Below are positions 1 through 10,008 of a stretch of 64,000 bases of DNA, one piece after another. The DNA comes from Endotrypanum monterogeii (Eukaryota > Euglenozoa > Kinetoplastea > Trypanosomatida > Trypanosomatidae): positions 224,140 through 288,139 of the forward strand of contig CM007342.1 in NCBI GenBank assembly GCA_000333855.2. Direction: 5' to 3'. A model generated the notes under the pieces. The model did no database searches, was not told where the DNA came from, and saw only the letters and a list, made by a program, of their open reading frames with translations. Numbering within the stretch: the stretch's first letter is position 1; every line of letters starts with the position of its first letter. The position numbers were made by a program, and so were the translations under genes.

Positions 1-611
1 AAAGTAAAGCGAGGGAGAGCAGCTGCAAAGCGCGGGCGACGCCATCTTTCATAGAGGATGGCGGGAAAAGACAAAAAACGGATTGGTGCGCCACCAAGAC
101 TTTCTCTCTGTGGTGCATCACCCCTGATGGAGACACCATCTCTTCAGATGGGAGATATGGAGTGGGGACCTGGAAAAATGAGAGGGCGGTTAGACGGGAA
201 ACTAGAGCATGGGAAGAAAAGGGAGAAGGCACGTCGTCATCGAAGACGTCACCTCTGCGTCCGTGTATTACCTTCCCCAATTACTCGCACCCTTTTCAGG
301 GAAAAAAAGAAAAAAAATCCCCACTAGAGCACTCCCTGTACATCCCGTATGTCCCCCCCCCTCCTCTCTTTCCCAACCCCACCCAACCCCACCGCCTCGT
401 GTTGATAACATGTATTTTTGTTGTGTTGGAGTGTGTGTGCACGCGGGCGCAATACTTTCTTTCGACGTGAGAAAATCGCGATACAAAATGTAGTCTGCTG
501 CTGCTGTTGTCCACCCAAAACAAGTGAAGGGAGGGAGGGGGGAGGAGGCGGAGAACAGAAATAAACAGAGAGGCAGGTGAAGAATCAGAAAGCACATTTG
601 TTTCATCACAT

Positions 612-662
<51 letters not shown>

Positions 663-1132
663 CATCCCCGCACCCAGACACCCTACCCCCTTTACACCGT
701 AACCCCACGCACCAATACCGTTGGAACCCCCTGTCGAATACCCCGCTCAGAGGATATCACACTGCTTTTTTTGTTCTCTCCCCCTTTTTTTGCGCCTCAG
801 CACAAGAACTCCTTTTGCCCGCGCGCACGTATACCACTGTGCTCAGGGCAACCAAAATCGAGAGGCAAGAAAACAACAAAAAAAACAGGGGATATTTAGT
901 GTACGAGTGTAGCACAATATACACAACCAGTTCCGCCGCCTCCTCACACGGAATGGGCTCACGGTACAGAGGAGAGGAGAAGAGAGGAGAGGGAGGGAGG
1001 GAGAAGAACGAGACCCGCAGGCAGCTACACCGTTGCACGTGTAAAATAGAATGATAGGGTAACGGGTGACACCTCCGAACCATCCACCACTACCCCTCAC
1101 CTCCCTGTGTTTTCTCCTCCTTTCCATTTCAC
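1..1132. other. intergenic, downstream of RER1
   Basis: I see no convincing gene here. The stretch lies 3' of the RER1 gene in the direction of transcription, so it should hold its 3' UTR and the spacer to the next gene on the left. It contains a (CA)n run followed directly by a (TA)n run at about 611-660, and purine-rich plus-strand tracts (for example 960-1010) that would be pyrimidine tracts in the transcript. Open frames in it are short and of low complexity. Confidence 0.6.
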
Positions 1133-1684
1133 TCATGAATTGTTCTTGGGCACAAACCTCGGCTTTCCGGCGTTCCACGGAACATAGCCGTGTTTGATCA
1201 TATGCCGAACCCTCCCACCTATTTGTGTGGCAAACAAAACGAGAAAGTACAGCACGAGAATCGGCCAGAAGACTGGTATGTCGAGAAAAGGGAACATCGT
1301 CAGGAGAAGGGCAACAAACAGCACTGTAAACATTTTCTTCCATACCACGAACTCCTGCACCTTCGGCATGAACGGACGGTACTCCTCGCCCTCCGCTTGC
1401 GTCGTCGGCAACGATGTAGAATCACCCTCTTCTGGATCTGAGAGAGGCGTGATGAGCAACAGCAGCAGGTAAAGCAAATGAATACCTACGCCGTAGGTAA
1501 TGACGTAGAAGCCGCCGAAAGTGACCACACGCGCCACGTAGAGGATGGCTAAAAATGCAAAGAAGCACCATCGAAGACCACGGTGCGGCACCGATGCATC
1601 AAGGTAACGTTTGTAGATGACTTGCGCCTTGGAATAATAAGAAGCTTGCTTACTCGGCGCGAAAATATCGCTTGGTGCACGCAT
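1133..1684 (-). CDS. RER1 family ER/Golgi retrieval receptor
   Basis: This 183-residue protein matches the RER1 family along its whole length and has the family's usual size. RER1 is a multi-pass membrane protein of the early Golgi that returns escaped ER membrane proteins, recognising polar residues in their membrane segments, via COPI vesicles. The diagnostic stretches are visible: YKRYLDASVPHRGLRW near residue 25, GFYVITYGVGIHLLYLLLL near 58, LSDPE near 82, EYRPFMPKVQEFVVWKK near 100, and FPFLDIPVFWPILVLYFLVL near 130, followed by HMIKHGYVPWNAGK close to the C terminus. Four hydrophobic segments lie at about 36-56, 60-80, 117-134 and 136-155. The first ATG (1684) gives the family-typical N terminus. 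A spliced-leader acceptor candidate sits 30 bases upstream. The family call is secure; no catalytic function is expected. Confidence 0.95.
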   Translation of the reverse strand: MRAPSDIFAPSKQASYYSKAQVIYKRYLDASVPHRGLRWCFFAFLAILYVARVVTFGGFYVITYGVGIHLLYLLLLLITPLSDPEEGDSTSLPTTQAEGEEYRPFMPKVQEFVVWKKMFTVLFVALLLTMFPFLDIPVFWPILVLYFLVLFATQIGGRVRHMIKHGYVPWNAGKPRFVPKNNS

Positions 1685-1713
1685 TGTCGCGACAACGAAA
1701 TCGAGGAACCGAC

Positions 1714-1735
1714 CTGAGAAAAGAGAGAGAAAACA
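1714..1735 (-). promoter_or_regulatory. candidate spliced-leader acceptor for RER1
   Basis: Read on the minus strand, an almost pure pyrimidine tract (about 1717-1734) runs into an AG at 1715-1714, some 30 bases before the RER1 ATG. This is the usual arrangement of a trypanosomatid trans-splice acceptor. It is inferred from sequence only. Confidence 0.5.
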
Positions 1736-2006
1736 CGTACGCCGCCAAACCCTCGCCTACAAAAGTGCTGGCCGTGAAGCAAGCGTGGAGGCACGAAGGG
1801 GTGTGAGGAAGAAATGTGCTGCCTGGCTTGGCTGTTCCCGTGTGACGTGGACACAGTGACGCGAGCACTGAGGCAAGCCCAAGGAAGCAGCCCGCTTTAC
1901 TACTGACGTAAGTATCAGCCCTTGAGTCGGAACATACGATAAGAAATAACTCAGAAAAGCCGCCTGTGACAATACGAGTATCTACAAGCGTGTATGTATT
2001 TGTATT

Positions 2007-2064
<58 letters not shown>

Positions 2065-2235
2065 TACGTAGTGATTATGAGAAGGAAGAGGGGTGTATGA
2101 TATGCTACGTCCGTTGAAGGAGTTCTCGCGTATTTCGTTCCCTTTCTTTCGTTGCTGCCCAACTTTCAGATCGCCCTCACCTTCGTCTTGAACAAATTAA
2201 TTAGTGATCAGAAAAAAAAAAATATATATATATAT

Positions 2236-2481
2236 NNNNNNNNNNNNNNNNNNNNNNNNNNNNNNNNNNNNNNNNNNNNNNNNNNNNNNNNNNNNNNNNN
2301 NNNNNNNNNNNNNNNNNNNNNNNNNNNNNNNNNNNNNNNNNNNNNNNNNNNNNNNNNNNNNNNNNNNNNNNNNNNNNNNNNNNNNNNNNNNNNNNNNNNN
2401 NNNNNNNNNNNNNNNNNNNNNNNNNNNNNNNNNNNNNNNNNNNNNNNNNNNNNNNNNNNNNNNNNNNNNNNNNNNNNNNNN
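2236..2481. other. assembly gap (246 N)
   Basis: Unknown bases flanked by poly-A and (TA)n on the left and a near-pure G run on the right. Both flanks are simple sequence, so the gap probably reflects unresolved microsatellite rather than a missing gene. The true length is not known from this sequence. Confidence 0.95.
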
Positions 2482-3116
2482 GGGGGGGAGGGGGGGGGGG
2501 CAGTGTAAAGGAGAAAAGAAGCGAAGGAGACACACGCACAGACACGCGTATGAAAAAAAAAAAATGTACAAAAGCACAGCCACGGTAGCCATTGTTCCAA
2601 ATGCCGATGTCCTTGCACATCTACCTGCTCACTCCTTCACTCACACCTGACCATCCTCCGCTGCCCCCTCCCTCTCCCTATAGCGCCATACCGATGTCGC
2701 CATGGGTCTTCTCTACGTCGTAAGAAGAAGAGATGTTTAGGAATAGAAAAAGGAGGAGCAGGAAGGGAGAAGAAGCATGTCTTCCATTTTATTCTTTTAT
2801 ATGTATGTGCCTCTCCCTGGATGACAAGTACTTACTCGTTACTCGACAACATAAAAGCCTCACTGCTTTTCTTCACCACCTCTCTTTTAACGGACTACAG
2901 GGAGTATGCATAAATCTGGATAGATATAGAGAAAGGGGGGGGCGTAAAAAACGGACAGAGACTGCAGTGGAGGAGTTGGTCCTGTACTGTGACAATACAA
3001 TGGACAGGATAGAAAACAAGTTCCAGACTCTGGATGGGGAAGGAAAGAAAGGGGAGCGCACCCCCCCCCCAACCTCCTCCTCCTCCGTCCCCCCCCCTTC
3101 CTCTCTGTTACGATGT

Positions 3117-4562
3117 TCATTTCTCCTTAGCAGACCTCAAAGCAAAATCTGTGGTCACTTCGTGTGGTGCACGATGGACTTGTTTTGTCTGCTTATTGTA
3201 CTTGTGATCGCCCTTAGCCTTACCGCTAGTATCCAACGCCTCCACCCACCCCGCACGCGCGTTGGGATGGGAATCGCAGAAGGGCAAATACGGCTTGATA
3301 TCGAGAACTGGTGTCCCGTGCAGCAAGTCGTGATCGGCGATGTGGATATCGAGGCCGTGCACGGCAACGAGACGCACACAAGAGAGACCAATGAAATTGG
3401 GTCGATGAGGGCTGCGCGTGGCAAAGACGCCTCGCCACTCGTCATCACGTGGGGGGATGATCATCGTCTTGAACCCCGCAGACTTGTCAAACCCTTGACG
3501 CTGCCGAAAAGAGGAGAGCGCGGATGCGGCAAGTACCTCAGCGGTCTCGCCACCACACACGCCGACGTGTCCATTCGACGCACGTGATATCTCCTCTGCC
3601 ACAACGTGTTCTCTAGTCTCAATCGGTGATGCAGATGCGGCGGTAGGAGACGTCACAGTCACCTTCGCCTCACGAAGCTTGCGCACCATCTCCTGCCCCT
3701 CACCGGAAGCCATCGGAGCGGCAAAGGAGAACTGGAAGAGTACCCAGATGAACTCAAACCCTGCCAAGTCCCTTGCGGCATTCTCCAGCCCCGCGCGGAG
3801 CCGAATGAGGCCTGTCTGTGGCTCAAAGGTTCCTGTGTTCGGCTGACGCGGCGCCTCTATTTGCGCTCGCATCAGACTATGGACGATGCCCACAGCCAAC
3901 ACCTCGTACGGGCACAACTTTTCCGGACTGAGAGAAATGCACACGAGTCTGTTGGCCTGCAGAACGGCCTGAGTAAAGGTTGATTCGTACGCAGTCACGT
4001 CGTGGCGGCTCCGTTGCAGACGACTCTCTAGACAGGCGTCAAGCTCCTCCGTTGTGCGTAGCTTATCAAAAAAATAAACAACCTGCCCACTGGCCGTGAC
4101 CACATCGGGCTCCGGCAGTGAAACAGCAGCAGCCCGCCTGGTAGACGGTACGCCACCCGTGGGACCGGGAGGAGAAGACGACGACGACTGACAACAGACG
4201 CCCATCGCCTCCTCTTTTATGGAAGCCGACGTGGCCGATCCGATGTCCTCTTTGTGCATTTTGATCTGGCGCGCCTCCTCACGCGTACATTGTCGCTGGT
4301 GTTTACGTTTCTCCTCTGCAAAGTTTGCCGCAAGCACGTCAGCGAGCGGAGGCACGATCAAGCGCGCTCGCACGCGGTTGGCCTCCTCGTCGCATTCGAT
4401 TACCTCTGCAGGCCAGTACGGCAGTTTAGCCGGACGAACCCAAACCACGTCGCCGACAAGAAAATAGTTGGCCCGCACACGGTAGCGTTTCTTCGAGGTG
4501 CCATCGCCGACAACTGAGACGGGCGCGGGCGCTGAACTATCGCTTGGAGTAAGCGAAGCCAT
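3117..4562 (-). CDS. TrmO-like tRNA m6t6A37 methyltransferase with N-terminal PWWP-like module
   Basis: The 481-residue protein carries a TsaA/TrmO (UPF0066) domain. This family uses S-adenosylmethionine to N6-methylate threonylcarbamoyladenosine at position 37 of tRNA-Thr. The first half of the domain is at about 222-282 (VGIVHSLMRAQIEAPRQPN, then LAGFEFIWVLFQFSF). The second half is at 369-443 and includes RGVFATRSPHRPNFIGLS, HDLLHGTPVLDIKPYLPF and a short tail. A Ser/Ala-rich insert of about 85 residues splits the two. Residues 36-72 contain GDVVWVRPAKLPYWPAEVIE, the signature of a PWWP/Tudor-like module, then a basic stretch to about 105. I chose the ATG at 4562 (MASLTPSD): it has G at +4, and the frame upstream looks untranslated. 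The TrmO call is strong. The PWWP-like call rests on one motif, and its ligand is unknown. Confidence 0.88.
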   Translation of the reverse strand: MASLTPSDSSAPAPVSVVGDGTSKKRYRVRANYFLVGDVVWVRPAKLPYWPAEVIECDEEANRVRARLIVPPLADVLAANFAEEKRKHQRQCTREEARQIKMHKEDIGSATSASIKEEAMGVCCQSSSSSPPGPTGGVPSTRRAAAVSLPEPDVVTASGQVVYFFDKLRTTEELDACLESRLQRSRHDVTAYESTFTQAVLQANRLVCISLSPEKLCPYEVLAVGIVHSLMRAQIEAPRQPNTGTFEPQTGLIRLRAGLENAARDLAGFEFIWVLFQFSFAAPMASGEGQEMVRKLREAKVTVTSPTAASASPIETREHVVAEEISRASNGHVGVCGGETAEVLAASALSSFRQRQGFDKSAGFKTMIIPPRDDEWRGVFATRSPHRPNFIGLSCVRLVAVHGLDIHIADHDLLHGTPVLDIKPYLPFCDSHPNARAGWVEALDTSGKAKGDHKYNKQTKQVHRAPHEVTTDFALRSAKEK

Positions 4563-5478
4563 GGAAGTGGCCTGAGCCCTGGCCACGCCTTTCCTTTTCT
4601 GACCTCGATGTGCAAAGCGGGTCTGAAAATGTAGTGGCTCGATGTACAAGCTTACGCTGTGGGCACACGAACACAGAGTCGTCGTCGAGCAGGGGATCGC
4701 TGGAGCCCAAAAAAATGCACCGCGCGCTGTGCAAATAATTCTCAGTGTGAGTCACCCAAAGCAACCTCTTTTTTTTTTTAATTCCTTTCACCTGGGAAGG
4801 GAGAGATGGAGGGAGGAAACACTTGGGAGTGCTCGTGGCCGCTTCCTGACCGTTTTTTTTTTTTATGTGTGTGTGTGATGACTGAACCGTAGCCAAATGA
4901 TGATAATACAACATGAAGTCATACACCCAGCCCCCGCCCCCCCCCAAAAAAAAAATAGAAAAAATTGAAGAGGAGGTGAGAAAGGGATCATTTTTAAGAA
5001 AAGAGAAGAGCGAACAGAGGAGAGGACGTCACCGCATTCACATGTGTTCACATCTGCCATATTGACGACAGGGCTAAGGGGTGGATACAGTAGGCGTGTA
5101 AGTCGTCAAAGGAGGGGGAAGGGCACACACACACACACACACACACACACATGCACGCACGCTCGCAAAGGTGTGGTTGCAGAAGGAGGAGGGGAGAGAT
5201 GCAGGAGGGGCTCCAGGCCTTCAACTGTGTGGAGCCGTCATGTTGACCTTGTCAGACATAGAAAAAACCTCCCTTTCTTCTTCTCAACTCTCCCTCCCTC
5301 CCTCCTCCTCCCCCCCCCGCAGCCAACACCACCACAGCCAACCCCCTGCCGCTGAAGATCTCTTGCGTACCACAGAGCGCTCCGTGTAGATGCCGTCGGG
5401 TTTCCCTATATCTGATGGACGTATTTAACAGAATCTCCCTTCTCCGTGTTGATGCTGTTGATTTTCTTTTTTTTTCTT
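4563..5478. other. intergenic between NAT9-like and TrmO-like genes
   Basis: No gene is seen. The region contains poly-T and poly-A runs, a (CA)n run at about 5125-5151, and C/T-rich plus-strand sequence near 5280-5320. It should hold the 3' UTR of the NAT9-like gene and the 5' leader of the TrmO-like gene. Confidence 0.6.
4792..4829 (-). promoter_or_regulatory. candidate spliced-leader acceptor for the TrmO-like gene
   Basis: On the minus strand a pyrimidine-rich tract (about 4829-4796) ends in an AG at 4793-4792, about 230 bases before the chosen ATG. An acceptor here would give a transcript that also includes the in-frame ATG at 4649, so the start could be there, 29 codons earlier. Confidence 0.4.
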
Positions 5479-6852
5479 TTATGTTACCCGTCTAAAAATT
5501 CGAATCGAAGAGGTCAGCGCATCGTCCAGAGACGCACACCAGTACGTATCGCTCTTCCCTCGCTCAACCACCGGCAGGCAAGGTGTCGATGTCCTGGACG
5601 GTCCTCCAGGCTGCTCGACTCCCCCTGAGCCCCCTTGCTCGGTGCCTGCATGACGCTCAACCCCAAGCCCTCGACTCTGCAGGGAGGCATCACAAGATAT
5701 GGTGCGTCCGCACCCGCTTCGCCGGCACTCGAGCTCCCACTCAAAACGCTCCTTATCTGTTCTGAACGAGCGTACGAAGTGAATCTCGTGAAATACCTTG
5801 ACCTCCTTAAACTTGACGAAGTGTAGCCTCTCCGTGAAGAGTGCAATGCTGCTGACATTTGTATCGAGTATCTTGGCGACGAAGCGGGTGGCGCCGCAGA
5901 CAGCGATGGCATACTGCATCATCATACGCACGGCAGTCTCAGCCAAGCCACGTCGCCGGAATGAAGCGTCGGCAATCATCACCTCGACTTCGAAGGTAAG
6001 CGAGGGCAACGAAGAGGAAATGAATGATGATGATGATGATACCTCTTCGTTGGACGGCATCACAGCGAGCTCAGGGGATTGCTGACGGTGCTGTCGCTGC
6101 TGCTGTTGGTTGCTTGCATTCGACCAGTCAAATGCAGAGTGCTCCTCGTCGTCATTCTCCCCCAGAAGAAAAAGATTGCAGTCACCGATCATGACGTACG
6201 ACTGGTCCAGTACATGGCGCTGCGCGTCTTCTGCCTCGGTGCAGGCTGCCTGCGTCTGGAATGTCGGTGAGGAAGCCACGTTGTTGAAGAGCTGTTTTGT
6301 CTGCGAAGGGGAATACCGGTTCAATAGCGGGTATGCCTTTCTAATCTCTCCACACCTTTCTCGTGACGCATGGAACTCGTCCGCAACGCAGGTGTGATCT
6401 GCTGTAGTGACGATACTGCCCGGATACAAGAATTGGGGAGCTGGAGAGTCAAAGGATGTGAGAGGGCCTCCAGGCGGTAACGAATAGGCTGAAGTAAAGA
6501 CGTCTGAGAGAGGCGGTACAGCCCCTTGCAGAGAGATCAGCTGAGCAGTGGTGCCGTCATTCTTCTGCTGTCGCTCCTCCACATCCCCCCCACAAAGACC
6601 CTGGCACTCCTCGACAGAGACCCCATTCCAGTAACCCTTGAGTGGCGCCAGGAGAATAAACGTCAGTTTATCAGTCGAGTGCAGCCATGATAGCTGGTTC
6701 TCTCGTTCCTCGTTGAGAGACAGGGGCTCGCTCTCGGTAGCAGCGAGAAGCTCCGCGTCGCACATCCATTCATGGTAGCGTGGCACGAACGGCGCCAGGT
6801 ACGGCACCAAGACCAACTGTTGACTGATTAAGCAAATATGCTCATTGATCAT
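5479..6852 (-). CDS. NAT9-like GNAT N-acetyltransferase with large insertion
   Basis: The 457-residue protein resembles N-acetyltransferase 9 at both ends of the fold. The N terminus (LVLVPYLAPFVPRYHEWM, then LLAATESEPLSLNEE and LSWLHSTDKLTFILLAP, to about residue 70) matches the NAT9 opening. The acetyl-CoA part follows much later: YVMIGDCNLFLL at about 219-230, FEVEVMIADASFRRRGLAE at 287-305 with the RxxGxA cofactor loop, then AKILDTNVSSIALFTERLHF to about 345. Known NAT9 proteins have about 200 residues. Here roughly 145 residues (75-218) and a Ser/Gln-rich patch (231-285) are inserted, with a tail of about 90 residues after the fold. Animal NAT9 has been linked to microtubule stability; the substrate here is unknown. 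The ATG at 6852 is the only Met before the conserved start. An AG lies just two bases upstream, so the leader end is unclear. Confidence 0.9.
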   Translation of the reverse strand: MINEHICLISQQLVLVPYLAPFVPRYHEWMCDAELLAATESEPLSLNEERENQLSWLHSTDKLTFILLAPLKGYWNGVSVEECQGLCGGDVEERQQKNDGTTAQLISLQGAVPPLSDVFTSAYSLPPGGPLTSFDSPAPQFLYPGSIVTTADHTCVADEFHASRERCGEIRKAYPLLNRYSPSQTKQLFNNVASSPTFQTQAACTEAEDAQRHVLDQSYVMIGDCNLFLLGENDDEEHSAFDWSNASNQQQQRQHRQQSPELAVMPSNEEVSSSSSFISSSLPSLTFEVEVMIADASFRRRGLAETAVRMMMQYAIAVCGATRFVAKILDTNVSSIALFTERLHFVKFKEVKVFHEIHFVRSFRTDKERFEWELECRRSGCGRTISCDASLQSRGLGVERHAGTEQGGSGGVEQPGGPSRTSTPCLPVVERGKSDTYWCASLDDALTSSIRIFRRVT

Positions 6853-8207
6853 AACTGCAACGAAACAGTATTATTTTTTTTTTGGAGGGGGGGGGGGTCT
6901 TTTTGTTTTGTTTCTTCTGACGGACACGCAACAGTGTGAATCGTAAAATAGGGGCAGGGCAATGCTGCAGTAGACTCGACAGCATCCCCCCGTGGCGCAG
7001 TACGATGGCAAGAAGTTGGGTGAAAAGAAAATGTACGAAGCAGATTCATTCACGGAAGCAAGTAAAGAATGAGCACATCGAGAACATGTGGACAGTCCAA
7101 GAAGAAATCAAGGAAAGAGAGAAACCATAAACAGGTAGAACGGGGAAAAAGAAATGCCACAGTGCTGAAATTAGGGAAAGGAGTGCGCGAGAAGTTAACT
7201 AGCTCACTACACACACACACACACACACACACGCACGCACTGGCTAGCGGACAGCAGAGCTGATTCATTTCATGTCCAAAAGATGCCGTGAGAATAAAAT
7301 CAAATGGGTTTCAAGACGACGACAGCGGCTTTTTATCCGCTTACGAGGCCTTGCGTGCTACCGTTCCCCTCTAGAATGTTACTACATTTATTCTTCAGTA
7401 TCGCTCTGTTCTCAGCTTCTCTTTTTCCCATCGAGGCTAACCCTCATACGCAACACGTTGGCAACTTGCGATCAGCGTTGTGGCAGCCGTAAAGCGATGG
7501 CGGTGAGTTGAGGACCATCCCCTCAACCACGCATTTGTTGCCAAGACGCAGCGAAATAATGAGTCGGAATGAGACTGGAAAGAAGCCACCTAGCGACAGA
7601 CGGAAAAAAACACCCGAGCAATTCTTAGCCTTCAATGATCTTCACGCGGGGAGAGCAGACACAACGCAACAAAAGAAGCAGTTGTACACCACGATGTGTG
7701 CTTGCGCAAGCACACATCGTGGTATATTGAACATACATTAGGACAGCACAGACAACACCCTCCCCTCACCAATGTACAAGCACAAATAAAAACACACCTA
7801 AACACCTCTATGGCACATGAGTACCCATCGATCGCACCGCTACAGCCCAGCGTGCTAAATTGTTTTGAAAAAAATCGAATCGGAAAACAAAGGGAGCGTA
7901 AACCGACGCAGCGCACCATCGTAGATGGCACATACACACACATACACATACACATACACATACACATACACGTACACACACACACGAACAAAAAAAAAAA
8001 ATGCAGAGCGATGCAAACGCCACAAGCTAGGTAATCCCGCCAGACAAGAAATGGTTCACCCAAATATCGGTCATAAGGAAGGAAGAGTGACTTGTCGGTG
8101 GCACAACCAACGCCGACAGACATGAGCACCCACGAGAAAACGAGTAGCTGAAAGGTAAAAAAGAAAAGTTTAAAAAACTAAAAAAGGGGTGGGAGAGTGA
8201 TATTGCT

Positions 8208-8250
<43 letters not shown>

Positions 8251-8874
8251 TTTGGATAAAAAAAGGGGGCTTGACAAAGCAGTAAGCCGCAGCAATGTCA
8301 AATCATGCGGGAAGGGGTAGAATTAGGATAATAGAACGAGGTGAAATCGGGGGCAGCGAGCGCGAAACAAACATAAAAATAAATTGGCAAAGGGAAGTGA
8401 GATGGAAAAGGGGGGAGAAGAGGGAGAAGGGATGGGGTACGTTGGATATCCAGCCAAAATCTCCGCTGGGTAAATCGAAGAGGGTCGCTCATCTTTCGCC
8501 CCTCTTACCGCTGTACAACTGGGAATCCGTCTTAGTTGCCATACGAACTGGTTGAACAGAAAAACATCAAACCAAACCACGAAACAAAAAACAAAAAAAA
8601 AAGAGGAAGAAGAAAAGCATTGAGAATCAGGTAAAAAGTAGTTCTGCATGAAGAACGCGCGAGTCCATCGACGTGAACTATTTTTTTTTTTTAGAAAAAT
8701 GGTGAAAATGAAACAAAGTGGAGAAAATACGTTCACAACATAGACACAAGAGCAACACCCGTGCACTGTCGATTGAAAAAAAAAAAAAACATTCGGTCGT
8801 AGATAAAAGGAAGGCCAAACCGAGAAGGAAAGGTGGAAGGAAGACACCCAATCAAAGGGAAAAAAATATTATAC

Positions 8875-8917
<43 letters not shown>

Positions 8918-9237
8918 TATAGATAGATAGATATATAGATATATACATGTACGACAGGGTAGATCCTCTCCACTCAGACGCCAAAACACGCATACACAGC
9001 GAAAAAAAAAAGGTAAGAAAGACACCGTCACACCAAAATCCAGCTAAACGTGTCCTTTGGAGGGAAGAGGCAAACATGCAATCCGTCGTTTGAGAGCCAC
9101 ATAGGGAAAGAGTCAAGAGACTCTATGCGCAACGTAGGGCATTAGATGAGACAAATATTAACCCATACATACACCGCATCTACATCTCCGTATGCGTGGA
9201 GAAAGAGAACAAGGAGGGGGAGGGGCGAGTCGTGTCG
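6853..9237. other. intergenic between E2 and NAT9-like genes
   Basis: No gene is supported in these 2.4 kb. The stretch is rich in simple repeats: poly-G near 6886, (CA)n at about 7208-7232, a (CACATA)n-type block at 7926-7985, (TG)n at 8212-8249, and a composite TA / GA / GATA block at 8873-8947. It also holds a 36-bp perfect palindrome, listed separately. Open frames here are repeat-derived. Confidence 0.6.
7688..7723. repeat. 36-bp perfect palindrome
   Basis: The two 18-base halves, centred between 7705 and 7706, are exact reverse complements with no spacer. In either transcript strand it could fold into an 18-bp hairpin with almost no loop, or act as a symmetric protein site. It lies in the long spacer 3' of the E2 gene. 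No T-run follows it on the minus strand, and intrinsic termination is not expected in this setting. Confidence 0.9.
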
Positions 9238-10008
9238 TCACTCCTCTTCTTCCACCTCGTCCTCGTCGTTCATCGAAAAGCTCTGCTCCAAACTTTCCTC
9301 CACTAATGCGCGTATCCTCTCGTCGTAGGCGCTTCGATTCTCCGTCAAGAGACGTCCTGCCGCGCCGTTGGCAGCGGAGAGCGGGTTGGGGTCTGATAGC
9401 AGCGACTGAATAGAAATCAAGAGGGCCTCGAGGCTAAGGGAGGATTGCCAGCTGCTTTTGAGGGTGTCCATGCAAATATTACCGTCGATGTAGACATTTG
9501 GGTGGAATACACCCTTTGTCCGGAAGCGCACCTTTGGCGGCGAGAAGGGGTAGTCCTCACCGAAAATGAGATCCAGCTTGAAGAGGCCGCCTTCCCACGG
9601 CGTCTCGCACGGGCCTGCGATGACGGCATGCCAGTGAAAGAAGTCACCATCAACAGGCATCGCGGTGATACCGGAGTTGCTGCCGTCGGCCATGTTTTGC
9701 TGAAATGAGCGGTAGTCCTGCATAAGGCGACGTTGGGCAGTCTTGCGGTCCTTCAGCTGTTGCCCACCGCCCATCTTCTCGGCGACGGAGCTGTTGAGGC
9801 TTTGCCGGGTAGCCAGTGCGTTAGCCGAGGGCGCTACATACTCAGCAGGCGCTGTCAAAGGTGTCAGCTCGTCCAAGGCCTCCGGTGGCTGATTGGTCCC
9901 TTGCTCTCCAGCGGGAGTGGCAGCTGTAGGGGTGTGCAGTGGCGACGGCTGTGGCGAATGATTGCCGCCGCCTCCGGTATTCAGAGTCGATAAACGAGCA
10001 GCCTGCAT
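9238..10008 (-). CDS. ubiquitin-conjugating enzyme E2 with acidic C-terminal tail
   Basis: The 256-residue protein contains a complete UBC fold at about 90-245. It begins RRLMQDYRSFQQN, continues DFFHWHAVIAGPCETPWEGG, then has the HPN motif at 169-171 (VFHPNVYIDGNICMDTL). The catalytic cysteine, which would carry ubiquitin as a thioester, is Cys179. The stretch SLSLEALLISIQSLLSDPNP following SSW is typical of RAD6/UBE2A-like and UBE2D-like classes. Two features are unusual: about 88 residues of Pro/Ser/Thr-rich sequence before the fold, and a highly acidic tail (NDEDEVEEEE). Yeast Rad6 also has an acidic tail, which helps in histone ubiquitination, but the assignment to that class is only an inference. 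I chose the ATG at 10008 (MQAARLS). The frame upstream is hydrophobic and looks like a translated leader. Confidence 0.9.
   Translation of the reverse strand: MQAARLSTLNTGGGGNHSPQPSPLHTPTAATPAGEQGTNQPPEALDELTPLTAPAEYVAPSANALATRQSLNSSVAEKMGGGQQLKDRKTAQRRLMQDYRSFQQNMADGSNSGITAMPVDGDFFHWHAVIAGPCETPWEGGLFKLDLIFGEDYPFSPPKVRFRTKGVFHPNVYIDGNICMDTLKSSWQSSLSLEALLISIQSLLSDPNPLSAANGAAGRLLTENRSAYDERIRALVEESLEQSFSMNDEDEVEEEE

Larger units (their letters stand above)
1685..3116. other. intergenic between TrmO-like gene and RER1, with assembly gap
   Basis: No gene is supported. The space holds a long (GT)n run at about 2011-2061, a poly-A/(TA) edge, 246 unknown bases, a G-rich edge, and C-rich plus-strand runs at 3060-3105. 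The plus-strand open frame covering 2733-3587 overlaps the 3' end of the TrmO-like gene and is of low complexity, so I treat it as a shadow. Confidence 0.6.

Noticed and set aside
2733..3587. Plus-strand open frame of 284 codons
   Set aside because: It overlaps the 3' part of the TrmO-like gene on the other strand, is rich in homopolymer translations outside it, and runs against the cluster.
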